The notes under the pieces: generated by a model
Told to the model about the DNA's origin: nothing
The model's input: only the letters and a program-made list of their open reading frames with translations
Databases searched by the model: none
Made by a program: the position numbers and the translations under genes
Shown: positions 23,830-36,200 of the stretch, piece after piece
Position numbering within the stretch: the stretch's first letter is position 1
How the letters are laid out: each line of letters begins with the position of its first letter
Source: Cristatella mucedo
Lineage: Eukaryota > Bryozoa > Phylactolaemata > Cristatellidae
Direction: 5' to 3'
NCBI GenBank assembly: GCA_009760855.2
Contig: WPIO01000007.1
Coordinates: 2,324,501 to 2,388,500 of the forward strand
Length of the DNA: 64,000 nucleotides

Positions 23830-25995
23830 CAGTTCAGTTTAGTTCCCCCTTGCCGAAGTGGATACAAAAATAAGCTACATCTTCGACCAAATTATCTCCT
23901 CAACCGCTCCCAGGTTAGCTCCTTGCCTACTGATCCCTGTGATGATCTAGCTGATCGCTTCTCTGGCTTCTTTGTCCAGAAGATAGATATGATCAGGACG
24001 TCCACCCATACGATGGCAGCACCCCCCCCCCTGGAATGCTGTCCCTCAATTCCTTGCAGCACCTCAATGTCTACATTCAAGGTTGCTAGTGACCTCGTCC
24101 TGAAGTTCGTATCCCAATTAAAGACAACTACTCCTTTGGACCCTATTCCCACTGTCCTGCTTCCACGATGCATTGCACGATCTGCTGCTACCATGCATAA
24201 CTAACATTATAAATACGTCATTAGCATCAGGTGATATCCCAGCACCTCTCAAAAAGGCTGTAGTCAAGTATCTACTCAAAAAAGCAACTAGACCAAGAGA
24301 ACTAGAGCAACTTCCGCACAGTCCCCTTCTAACGTTCCTATCAAATAATAATAATCACAACACACTTGATAAAGCGCACCCAGAGAACTTATGTCCTCCC
24401 TAGGCGCACCACATTTGCTACAACGGAAACACGACCGAATGGTTGGTGGTGGTTAAGGGGTGACGTGCACAGGGTCAGCATTAAGTACACCGGAACGAGT
24501 CGTGGCAGACCAGCTGAACTCATATATTGAAACTTCTAAACTTGCTGGTAAGTTCCGGCCAGGTTTTAGAGCTAATCACTACACACAGTCAGCATTGCTT
24601 CGGGTGTACAACGACCCTACTTAGGAATGCAGGCACGGTAGAGTATCTCTGCTTGATTTACTCGGTATTTCGGCAGCTTTTCATACTATCGATCACAAAG
24701 TTCTTCTTGAGCGCCTCTCATCTCGTCGGGGCATTAGTGGCAATGCATTGTAATGGTTCAGGTCCTATCTCAGTGGGAGGCTCCCGAGTATTGACACGAA
24801 TGGACAAACATAATCCGAGGCACCTCTGAAATATGGGGTACCTCCGGGCTCCATGCTGGGTCCGGTTCTTTTTACGGTTTATACTCTCCCTCTTGCCGAT
24901 GTAATTGTCATGCACAATCTAGGCTTCGGCTTTTATGCGGATGACACTCAGTTGCACCTTTGCTTTGATCCCTCGAGCACGTCGAATTCTCTCAACTCCC
25001 TTGCAGCATGTATTGATGACATCTGCACATGGTTGGCAGCAAATTTCCATATATTGAATGATAATAAAAACAACTTACTAGTTATGGGCAAACCGAGTGT
25101 GATTCAGACATTGGAAAGGCTAATGATCAAAATCGGCTCCGCCAGCATATCTACTGTTTAATCTGCTCGGAATCTAGGTGTCATGTTCCAATGTGACCAT
25201 TAGGCGGCCACACCAGCTCCACAATCAAGTTTGCCTACTTTCAGCTACATAAATAAAATTGCTTAAGCTCGGGGTTGTTTAGACAGGGATACTACATCTT
25301 AATTGTTCCATGCATTTGTGACATCCCGTCGACTTCTGTAACTCACTGCTTGTTTGTCTACCGGCTTGTGCAATCAGGTGCTTAAAGCTGGTGCAAAACT
25401 CTGCAGCTAGGCTTGTCTGTCGTGAGCTTCACAGTTGCCACAACACATCACTTCTCGCCGACCTGCACTGGCTACCAGTCAACAACGATAAGCAACACAT
25501 CGACTTAAAGGTTTTGTCGCTCACTTTTAGGTCCCTTCATTCTTTGGCTCCATACTGCTTCACCAGGCTAAGCATCGTACCGCCTGCTTTTCGGAATCTG
25601 TTTATCTGTACCAAGTACAAACCTTAAATCCTTTGGAGACTGTGCCTTTAGTTCGTATGATCCCAAAGCATGGAACCCATTCCCGACTTGCATCACGAAA
25701 TCCACTGACTTGACCACATTTAATAAGAAATTAAAAACGCACATATTTAGGACAGCATTTAGTGGGTCCCTGTGATTTGCCCTTTATGTGCTTATGCGTG
25801 CTGACTGTGCATGCTGCCACTAACCACACTTGCATGCTGACCCTGTGCATGTCACCCCTAACCATGTTATTGATGTTTATTGAGCATGCTACCACTAACC
25901 ATTCGATCGTATTTCCTTTGCAGCAGATGTGAAGCACCCCGAAAGAGATTTGAATTATCTGAGGGCACTTTATTAAGTGTATTATTATCATTATA
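23830..25995 (+). mobile_element. LINE family 1, long plus-strand copy
   Basis: Linker (DPCDDLADRFSGFFVQKIDM), reverse-transcriptase start ([20 protein letters not shown]), [19 protein letters not shown]-equivalent region, C-terminal domain and a (ATTA)n-like tail near 25980. Stops and frameshifts throughout; a family 1 tail fragment is inserted at 24346-24481. Confidence 0.85.
24346..24481 (-). mobile_element. Family 1 LINE 3'-end fragment nested in a family 1 LINE
   Basis: aataataat then cacttgataaagcgcaccc and the reverse 3' UTR, breaking the reverse transcriptase between its first motifs and the RPGFRANH segment. Confidence 0.75.
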
Positions 25996-27086
25996 AACAA
26001 TCAAGATACGGTAAAAAGTTACTCCATGCACGCACGCCTTTAGTGTCCCCCCTCTGGCTCACTAACTCAGGGCATCTTTAAGAGGATTACAACACCAAGA
26101 CTTGCTCAACACTTCAAGGTATGACAAGTTCTGCATGCCATATGCTTTATACCTCTGCCTGCAATGGCCACAGCAAACCGAATTCTCTGGGGGGGGGGGG
26201 GGGGGGAAGCAACAATGCCACCAAGGAACAACAGGTGGACTCCTGCAAAGTGCTGACTGATTGCCACCACTTCGCATCAAGACGGGCCTTACAAAACAAT
26301 TTGCCACAGCTTTGGGTAAGGAGTCGGACAAGGAGTCTTCGATCGTCTTCAAAACTTCTTCCCTGAGCAGAGTGAGGCAGAGGTCAAAGCCTCAATAGTA
26401 AGGAGAAAGCAGCTTTGCTGCAGTGGTTTGGGACTTCCTTGGCAGTTACAAGGTGGAAAAAATATTTACACCTGATAGAGATTCTGCTGAAGAACTACTA
26501 CTACACAATGGGCTGCAGGATTTCCTTATCCTAGATGTTCATCTTGGTAAATTCAAGGAGAACTCGAAGCATACTCGAAGGAGCAATGCGAGTGCTTCCT
26601 TCAGAATTTAGGGGACTTTGAACGCCGATAACAAGGACAGAATACTGAGAACATTGTGGGGGCTGTATCTGAGGAATGGTTCTTAAAATGATTTACGATC
26701 CAGTCACAAATCTTGAGAAACTACTCATTTCTAAATATTCTGTGGTCGTTTTTGTATAATTCCAGTATAAATACATGTTAATTTTGGTTTACTTGTTTTC
26801 CATCAAACTAAATGTGATCCAAAAGATTCAGCACAGCAAATCCGCCTACTTTCTATTAGAAATGTGTAGATTTCAAATACAGTCTTGATCACAAAAGCCA
26901 AGTTTGTGTGTAATTATAATGACCGGTATCCGTACTTTTGAGGCATAAGATCTTGCAAAATAACAGACCACAAACAAAAATCGTTGTTATATATAGTGCA
27001 ATAGTCAAGGCAGCAATGTTTGCAATGTCAATACACCGACGTGCTTGAGCTGGCTCAATGTTTAGAGGCATCACAGGACCTTACCG
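25996..27086. other. LEMD3 downstream spacer with poly-G run
   Basis: A poly-G run lies near 26190-26207 and a coding relic at 26250-26700. No clear polyadenylation hexamer for LEMD3 (TTTATT on the plus strand) between 26600 and 27086. Confidence 0.4.
26250..26700 (+). pseudogene. Relic of a repeat-encoded protein of unknown function
   Basis: Successive plus frames give ATALGKESDKESSIVFKT, FPEQSEAEVKASI, VVWDFLGSYKVE, DVHLGKFKEN and LNADNKDRILRTLWGL. These resemble a protein found in many copies in invertebrate genomes whose products contain FLGN and HL-FFPENLG-like motifs. At least three frameshifts or stops. Family identification is from memory and tentative. Confidence 0.4.
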
Positions 27087-27208
27087 TTATTTCTCAAGCG
27101 AAAGCTCCAGATTGTTTGAAGGTCTCAGAAACGAAGCAGTGTAACGTGCATCTGGAAATCTCTCGTGGTAGCGCTCCAATCTAAGGAACTTGACAGTGAC
27201 CAGTTTGC
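27087..27208 (-). CDS. LEMD3: LEMD3 exon 12: RRM end and C terminus
   Basis: Acceptor ttttag; [18 protein letters not shown], then a tail [15 protein letters not shown] and TAA at 27089-27087. This matches the last RRM strand and short tail of MAN1. Confidence 0.93.
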
Positions 27209-30200
27209 CTAAAAAGACACCAGCTAAGCAACAACATTCGTTTATTTTATCTTGCAAGAGCTAAACAAAAAACGCCTTTATTTTTCAGTCAGCATAAACT
27301 CCTGGGGTCACACAAAGTAGAAAGCCTGATGCTAACGATAACATCCTCGAACAAGCAGCAAAGTGACTTAAAATACTTGGAGCCAAACTCGGCACATTGA
27401 AATCCATTACATAGGCAGGTAGCCTGTCCAATCAAAGCTGTGCAGTGGTTTAAGCATGAGAATGATTGGAGAACTGCCGAGCACCTAGGGCACCTAGCTA
27501 TAGGCCGTAGAAAGTATGAACATAAGATTGCAAATTCGTGAACGGCCTTGGCATTTCTTTTTAGTAAGATTGACATTATCGAGTTAGTTCTCACTCCATT
27601 CTACCCACCATGCAGGTCTTTGGGGCTCTGCAGATTTATGTCGGCACAAGATGTCGGAGAGCTCAGCTACCTGTACTAAGAGATTCACTACCATGAAAAA
27701 TACCGACATTAGAAACTGGTAGCAAGCAGCCAGCAATGTGAAACTTGCCGTCAAACCACCATCCATGCAGTCGCTTGTAGGCCTCCTCTGCTGCAGCAGG
27801 TGTAGCACACTTTAGGAACACACAACCCTGCAGCAGTGACATCGACAGGTGAATGTAAGAATGCTTTCAAAGAAGGGCAGCATATGCAACAAATAGGCCA
27901 GCTGTACCTCAACCGAGTTACGGTCCACCGCTATGTGCACTATGGAGTGCAGTGGTCCACATTTCTCCAAGATTGAGTCCTGAATGCGCTGTGGCCAGTT
28001 GTCACCATACTCCCTAGAGATAAACACTCTTCAGTCAAGCCTCACCAGTTGCTGGTGACACATCTGCCCTACCTAAGAGGCATACTATGGGCAAACAAAG
28101 TCTATGCTATGCCCCCAGTTTGAGCCAGGTCACCGAGTTGAAACCACTCGACTGCACACGAGAGTACAAATAAAATGCAAGGTAAACAGGCTGCAGCCTG
28201 CTTTAAGTGAGGTAGGCTGATTAGCTTATTAATATAGCAGCAGAAGAAGAGCCTCAGCTGAGGCAACTACCCTCCTTGCAGCATGCAATGAAGGATTGCC
28301 AGCTGCAGAACTTGTGCCCACGTGGACCTGGGACGTGAAGAGCCAGTACTTTACCCGTTGGCTAAGAATTGGGGGAGGGGCCTTAAGAAAAGTGACAGCT
28401 GCCCACGTCAACATAGGCTATGATAGAGAGTATATCTGGAAGAGGCCAAGCATGAAGTCCTCGGCAATGCTTAGATTGGCAGAAGCACGTCTGCTTTGAC
28501 AAGAGACCTGCAAAACCACTGATAAAGCTAAAGAGTAGAGTTGTACTGCTAAGTGTCATCGAAGCAGCTGGTACACGGGCATGGCACGATAAATGATTGC
28601 TGCATGTCTAATATGAATTGTGCACGAGTCACGGAGACCTAGAACTTTTCCTGGCACACCAAGCCAAACCGACTGCTAAACAGCACACTACCTACACAGA
28701 CAACCCAGTGCTCTGCTAGAAGAGATTGATCACATTATTAAGCACCAGAAGCTGATATCCAGATACAACTGCTAGCCCTCAGGGTAACGCTCCAGTAGGC
28801 CATTTAGTTTCAGAGGTTTTCATTGCTAAGTAGCACTTAATCGAATGAGACACGACGGAGTTTCCAGCTCCACGAGTGCCAGAAAGGTGCCATCCTCACC
28901 CGAGTCGAGCTGTTGTGAAAAAGAAGAAATCAGAGCAGGTAATATGAATACCGTCGTGCACACCAGCAACATATGTACAGATGTGTATATTAATAGTCGG
29001 TTTGCCATTTCACAAGGCAGTGCTTAACACTTAGTTTATTTGCTCAAATGCTCACTTTAAGTACTCGAGCAGTGGTACCAACAAGCCATACTCCTCTCTA
29101 ATGTGCTATTATCAGTACCAACGGCTGCAATACCACTTCGTCACCTTTATTAAATGCCTTTCCATCTCAATACTCTCATCAGCACTCATGATGCTGACAA
29201 GCCACTGTAAACTAGCGCTTTTGCAAACGAGTTATTAAGCAGGAGATTGTTCCACAGCGCACTCAAAACATAATGAGAAGCATTCTGTGCAATATCAGCT
29301 GCCAAAAGCTTCCATCTCGTGCAGCATAGAAAAAACTTAAGCGCTGTCTGAGACGTCAATCATTTAAAGCATTCATTCAGTCGACAGATCTTTCACACCA
29401 AAACTGATAAGTGAGGAAAAACCCCCCTATTAGGCTCTTGCAAAACAATAAACCGGGAGTTACTAATTATCACCCAAACATCGCTGTGGGCACAAGTTAA
29501 TGCTAGGCGAGTCACAGGCTATGCGACTTACCGAGAACACGGCACCCAAGCTGTGTTAGTTTCAAGATAGCCAGCTATCCGAAAATGTTCACATTAGTTG
29601 TTTTCACACAAGCTCATACCAAGGGCACAATAACATTACCCCCTGAAACATTTACAAAGAAAGAACCACTAGAAAACAGCATCCTTGCAAAATCCAACAA
29701 TTCTTTGTGATTTGCCCAAAGTTAGACAATCGTGGAAGGCTGCCATTTGCCTTTCCCTCTTCTTCCCCGATCATCCACAAGCACCCACCCCCCTGAGGCT
29801 TTATAGTTGTACGACTACATTTATGCAATTATCATCTTAGACAGAGAAGACAAAGTGATCGCAAAGCATCGAGCTGTTCAGCCTTGCGCAATACTTTTCT
29901 GTAACCACGAATGTGAGATATGGAATGGGGCTGCTTAAATGTGCCAAGTCAACCTCGGTCCACGACAAGGTCACGAACTACGGGCTAGGCACAAGCAGCA
30001 GTCAGAATAGGCAAATTGGAAAATTCAAGCCACTAGGACAAAAAGTAAGGCACTACATGCCACTTTCCTGCACTCATAAGGGGCACACAAATAATGCAGA
30101 ATTAAAGCACATACATTTCTGCCTCGAACATGTTCCTAATCTTCAGGCACGGAGTGGGACTAAACGGTAGCCGAGTCGTAGGGCTTGAGTCACCGGCACG

Positions 30201-33200
30201 AGCATCTCCTAGAACATGGCCTTGCCAAACCTTCTCTTTTCCTGATTTTGGAGCATCCTACAAAGTGATAGATTAGGGACCAACATCAACAAAAAGAAAA
30301 TCCGATAGAGCTGAGCATGAGCTTATAATAATAATAATAATACTGCACTTGATAAAGCGCCCTATGAGAACTTTATCTCTCTCTAGGTGCTTTACATTTG
30401 CTGCAAAGGGAAATGTATATACACACATAATGTAACGTACTGTATCTCCGTCTGTAACTCCACAAAGTCATTAAGACCATGTAGGTGTTACGCAAAAGAG
30501 TTTTGTATAGCGCACTCAGGGCCTAAGCGGCTTTCGGTAGCAAACAGACCTCGTCTCACGCAACAAAGAGAAGGTGGGAGGCATAGCAGAGTCAGGAGAG
30601 CAGTTGAGGTAGTGAGTAGCATAGAAGTAGCAGCTCAGGACCACTAAAAAAGATGTGCCATAGTCGGCAGTAAGAGAGTAGTTGTCGTTGCGTAAGAATT
30701 ATGGAAGCGAGTTCCACAGTCTAGGACCTGCAGAGCTAAAGCTTCTGTCGCCAACTGTCTATAAGCGGAGGAAAGGGACAGCTAATTTATTGTCCACACA
30801 GGACCTGAGGGCGCGAACAGACTGAAACTGATGCAGCAGTTCAGCTAGGTACGAAGGAGCCAAGCCGTGGCGGGCCTTGTGGGTCAGCGTAAGAACTTTG
30901 CTCTGTATCCTTTGCTCAACCGGCAACCATCCTAGCTCTTTCAGCAAAGGTGACACGTGCTCAAACCGCTGGGACTTGAAGACCAGCCTTGCAGCCATAT
31001 TCATAGTCCGCTGTAGTGGCATAATGGCTTTCTTTGGCAGCCCAGCCAAAAGGGAATTACAATAATCAAGCCGAGACAGAACTAAAGAGCTAGTTAAATT
31101 TTTTACAAGCCACTGTGGGAGACAGCTTCTAATCTTGGATAGGGATCGGATGTGATGGCTAGCTGTAGAGGCAGTCTTCTGAATGAAGCTTTTGAAATTG
31201 AGGCAACTGTCGAACACGACACCTAGATTACGAGCACGTGGTGAAGGTCGCACAATAGCATCACCTATTAGAACAGCAAAGCCTTTTAATCCAGCCACGG
31301 GTGTCCTATGAGCAGCAGTTCGGTTTTATCGTCATTTAATTTCAGGAAGTTTTCCGACATTCAGGATTGAATATCGGCAAGGCAAGCATTCAGTTTCTCA
31401 GTTGCTACCACAGATTCCGACGGCTTGAATGACAAATACAACTGAGCATCGTCAGCATAGAAGTGATATCCTATTCCATGGGCCTTAATCACTTTTCCCA
31501 GAAATGCAATTGAATGGTGAGTAATATCATGCTTGATAAACAAACAAAATGAATAACATGGTTAGGGGTGGCATGCAGTGTCAGCATGCAAATGTGGTTA
31601 GTGGCAGCATGCACAGAGTCAGCATGCATTAGCACGTGAAGGACGAATCACAGGGACCCACTAAATGCTGTCCTAAATAGGTGTGTTTTTAAGTTCCTTT
31701 TAAATGAGGTCAGGTCAGGGGATGTTCTGACGCAGGTCGGGACGGAGTTCAAGGCTTTAGGAGTATACGAACTAAATGCACGGTCTCCAAAGGATTTGAG
31801 GTTTTTACGGGGGTATATGTAGACTGTTGGATTCTGAAAAGCGGATGGTACGATGCTTGGCCTGATGGGGTAGTATATCTGAGAGATAGGCTGGAGCCAT
31901 AGAATGAAGGGACCTAAAAGTGAGCGACAAAACCTTGAAGTCAATCCGTTGCTTGACTGGTAGCCAGTGCACGTCGGCGAGAAGTGGAGTAATGTGGCAA
32001 CTGCGACAGACAAGCCTAGCTGCGGAGCTTTGCACCAGCTGCAATCGCCTGATCGCACATGCTGGTAGGCCAGTAAGCAGTGAGTTGCAGAAGTCGAGTC
32101 GAGATGTCACGAATGCATGGACCAACTTAGATGTGGTATCCTTATCTAAACAAGCACGAATTTTAGCAATGTTATGAGGCTGAAAATAGGCAGATCTGAC
32201 TGTGGAGCTGATATGGTCGTCTAACGGGAGGTCGCTTTGGAATATGACACCTAGATTTCGAGCTGATTCAACTGGAGATATGCTGGCAGAGCCAATTTTG
32301 AGCATCAGCCTTTCCAATTTCTGAACCGCACTGGGTTTGCTCATAACTATTAAGTTAGTTTTATCATCTAGTTTTAGAGAATTTGCTGCCATCCATGTGC
32401 GGATGTCAGCAACACATGCAGCAAGTGAGTTGAGAGAATTTGAGGTGCTCGAAGGCTGGGAGGGATCAAAGCAAAGTTACAACTGAGTGTCATCCACATA
32501 GAAGTGAAAGCCTAGATTGTGCTTGGCAATCACATCAGCAAGAGGGAGTATCAACCGTGAAAAGAACCGGACCTAGCACGGAGCCCTGAGGTACGCCATA
32601 TTTCAGAGGTACCTCAGATGATCTTTGTCCATTCACGTCAATACTCTGGTCTCCCACTGAGATAGGACCTGAACCATTGCAGAGCAGTGCCAGTGATGCC
32701 CAGGCGAGATGAGAGGCGCTCTAGAAGAATTTTGTGATCGATGGTATCAAAAACTGCCGAAAGATCGAGCAAAACAAGCAGAGACACTCTACCCATGTCT
32801 GCATTCCTAAGTAGGTCGTTGTATACCCTAAGCAATGCTGACTCTATGGAGTGATTAGCTCTAAAGCCAGACTGGAACTTACTAGCAAGGTGTGAGGTTT
32901 CGATATATGAGTTTAGCTGGTCTGCCACGACCCGTTCCAGCTTATTTTAATAACCACTGAGTTAAGACTAGTCGGCATCTATCTGACTTGCTTTGTGGCA
33001 CAGCACAGCTCGGGCATAAAAAACGCATTCCATAGCATGCCTAAATAGGCTATAATAATAATAATAATAATAAACAATGAAACATTTGTACAGCAACCAA
33101 GGAGAACCAATTCTGCTGTAAATACTTGATATAAAGTTTTAAAAGAAGCCTTCGGTACTGCTAAAAGACGGCCTTTTCTTTTAATTTTATTAACGATATT

Positions 33201-36200
33201 TCAAGCCTAGGGCGTTTCTAGATGCATCATCTAGAGTTTCTGCAATGAAGAACAAACCAAGCTAAGTAACCGTAGCAATCCAACAAGCTCTGAGCAGACT
33301 GCTACAGATGCGAAAAAATTGGTAACGAGACCTAGTTGTACCGGCCGGCCGCCAACAGCAAATGATTTGGCCAGAGGGATCACACGTTAACGTGACTATT
33401 GTGTTCGGGTTGTGGCTAAACGTTGACACAAGAACAGGCATGCTGGGGAAAAATTTACATTCAGCATATGAGGTAGTTTACTTGCTGTCCCAATTCATTA
33501 GAAAACCGTGTAAGGACAGAGAAGTGAGTGAGCCCAAGCACTGTGATGAAAGGCAGGAGCAATGCTTATAATTAGGGGGATAACATTAGGAAAGCATAGA
33601 TGAAAACTAGCTGCTTGCACAAATATAATGATGGAAATGCACCGCATATGTGCAATGTAAGCAGATCGACAACAGAGGCAGTGTATATACATGTAATTTC
33701 TTAATGGAAGAAAGGTCAGCCCATCCGGGTCAATAAAACAATTGACCTTACTGCTGCCACTAATGACTAAGGGAAAAGGGGGGCGGACTTTAAGGCTATC
33801 CACGGACAACCATAAGGTGAGTATGCATGTGGGTGCTTCATCCCAGAAGTATGGGTGTACCCTAACTGATAAATAGCTACGACATAAACAACGATTTTGG
33901 TAGGCGTGGTTCATAATCGGTAGCAGCCCTTCAGCTACAGAATAAGTGCACAGGATAATAATATGCTAGGTCAGCTATCACTGGGTTGATTAGCAACCCT
34001 TTTTTACAACATCTGTAAAGTGCCTATGAAGAGATGAGGTCGTATTAGGACATTATACTAATGTATTCTTCGTATTATTAGAATATCGAGAAACCTAGTT
34101 GGATGGCCAGTCACTTGTGTTGTTCTAACCCGCTTGCTCTGACTAGAAAAGGGAGCTCGAGACGTCTCTGCCCACATCATAGAGCAAACAGTCACGGGAT
34201 TCAGTAACAGCAGGTACGAATCGAGGGCTTCAACTGACAAGAACATGAAAATCAAAGTAAGAGCACTCTCAATAAAAGATGTAAAGCAATGGTTGGCTGA
34301 AATCACCAAAGCACTATATGAAAAAAGCTGCTAATAGAAATGCACATTCAAAAGCCACTGGCTAAGGCTGCCTCAGATAGACAAACCTGGATCCATCTCC
34401 ATACAACAAAGTCCTCTCCATGGATAGGCTGCACCTCTTGTCGCATCCGGGTCTCGTTGGCATTAATGTAAGCAACAGCTGCATCCCACACTCGCTGCTT
34501 TGGTTTACGTTCAGCAGGCGTTAGCAGCATGTCCCGAACATGGCTAATGGCTAGATAAGGCTGTCTATTTTTGTCGACTTCGGTACGTTCACACTGGTTC
34601 TTCATTACATCTTAACAATTAAAAAATAAGATACGACGCCAATGTACACAGTAGAAAGTTAAACATGCAATATTACTAAAGAGAGTGAAGCCAGGTAGCA
34701 AGCAACCGAGAAACCTAGTAGTGCAAACTTCCGTCACGGTCCCCAAATAAAGGAGAGGCGTCAACGATCCGGGTTACTAGTAGGTAACAGTCTCTGTTCT
34801 GCTATAGCTTAGTACCAACAGGATCACACAAGAGGGGTTGTGATGAGGCGGCATTGTACAAGGCATTTAAATACTGATTAAAGACAGTGCATTTCCTGTG
34901 TAGGTGGAAGAGGCTACATTGACTTTCTTGTCAGCACAATATTAGCAATGTGCACAGCCGTCAAGACAAGCAAATTACCTCAATCGTGTGCAACAATATC
35001 AAATAGTTGGCAATGATACGACATCTCGTGGTGATACTTATGGAGATAAATATTGACGTCTCACCACCATCAAACTATTCGGGGAATAGGTAGGTCGTGA
35101 CACTCTCAAACAGCCAGGTGCTTCCGAGTTTAACAGCTGCGAACATCTTAGCCTGGGTTTAAGCAGTCACACTCACCTCTTCGAAAATGCTTAATGCACC
35201 ATTCTTAAGATATTGTTGGACTAATCAAAGAAGCTGTCTTTCCAGTTCACCCGTTCTGACATTGTGTCTAGATTACTGCAGTTCCTTTATCAAGACTCAC
35301 GGCCTGTGCCCTTAAGCGGCTAAAACTGGTGCAAAACCCAGCAGCTCGGCTGGTCAGTTGTCAATAGGGTATCTGCCACATCACAGCCCTTCTGACTGTC
35401 ACAGATTCCCCCATCAAGCATAGAATCAACTTTAAAATCCCCCCCCCTCTCTCTCTCTCTCTCTCTGGCCTAAAGGGCGCTTCCCTGGCTTGCACCAGCC
35501 TACTTATCTGACCTTCTCGATCCTCCAGGGTGCTCATGCACCACCAGCTAGTCGGCTCCAGTCGTCTCACTGCTCCCTCGCACTAAATTGAAATCTGTTG
35601 TTGATCGGGCATCCGGTTCGTGTGCATTGAAAGTCTGGAACTCGCTCCTGTCACTGCCTGCTTTGACACTGTATCCTTTAGGTCAAAGCTAAAGATGTAC
35701 CTGCTTCGGCCAGCTTTCCCTACACCCCGATGAACTTTGCTACAGTGCGCCCAGTTTAGTCTGCTATACAATTTATTTTTACTACCATTACCATAATTAT
35801 TATCACTACTATTTCTATCTGGTCCATGCTGATTTACTGTGCCAAGAGCTCCGAATATCATGTCGTGCTATGAACCCAACCAAGTGACAGAATTCATGTG
35901 CATGAGCTTGACAGAAATACGACATAATCCAAAAACTTTGGCGACATACAAAATACTAGCAAAGCTTGCATACAAAGCTAGCCTGCATCATCACACAACA
36001 CAAATCAAGACTAAGATATGGCATGCATATGTGGATGCACAAAGTAAAATCAGCTTTGAGGACTGCTAAACGATCCTCTGGCTAGGGGACAGCATCGTGG
36101 CAATCTACAAACGTCTACAGCAAGGGGGTTAACAGGCACAGCAATGCGATGTCTTCCCCAGAAAAATCCGTCCAATGATACGAGTATGCTAAGAAATGGT

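Noticed and set aside
30759-31298. 179-codon minus-strand ORF inside LEMD3 intron 8 as a host gene
   Set aside because: It is the LINE family 2 C-terminal region, repeated at 37840-38295, 42424-43178 and 52745-53271.
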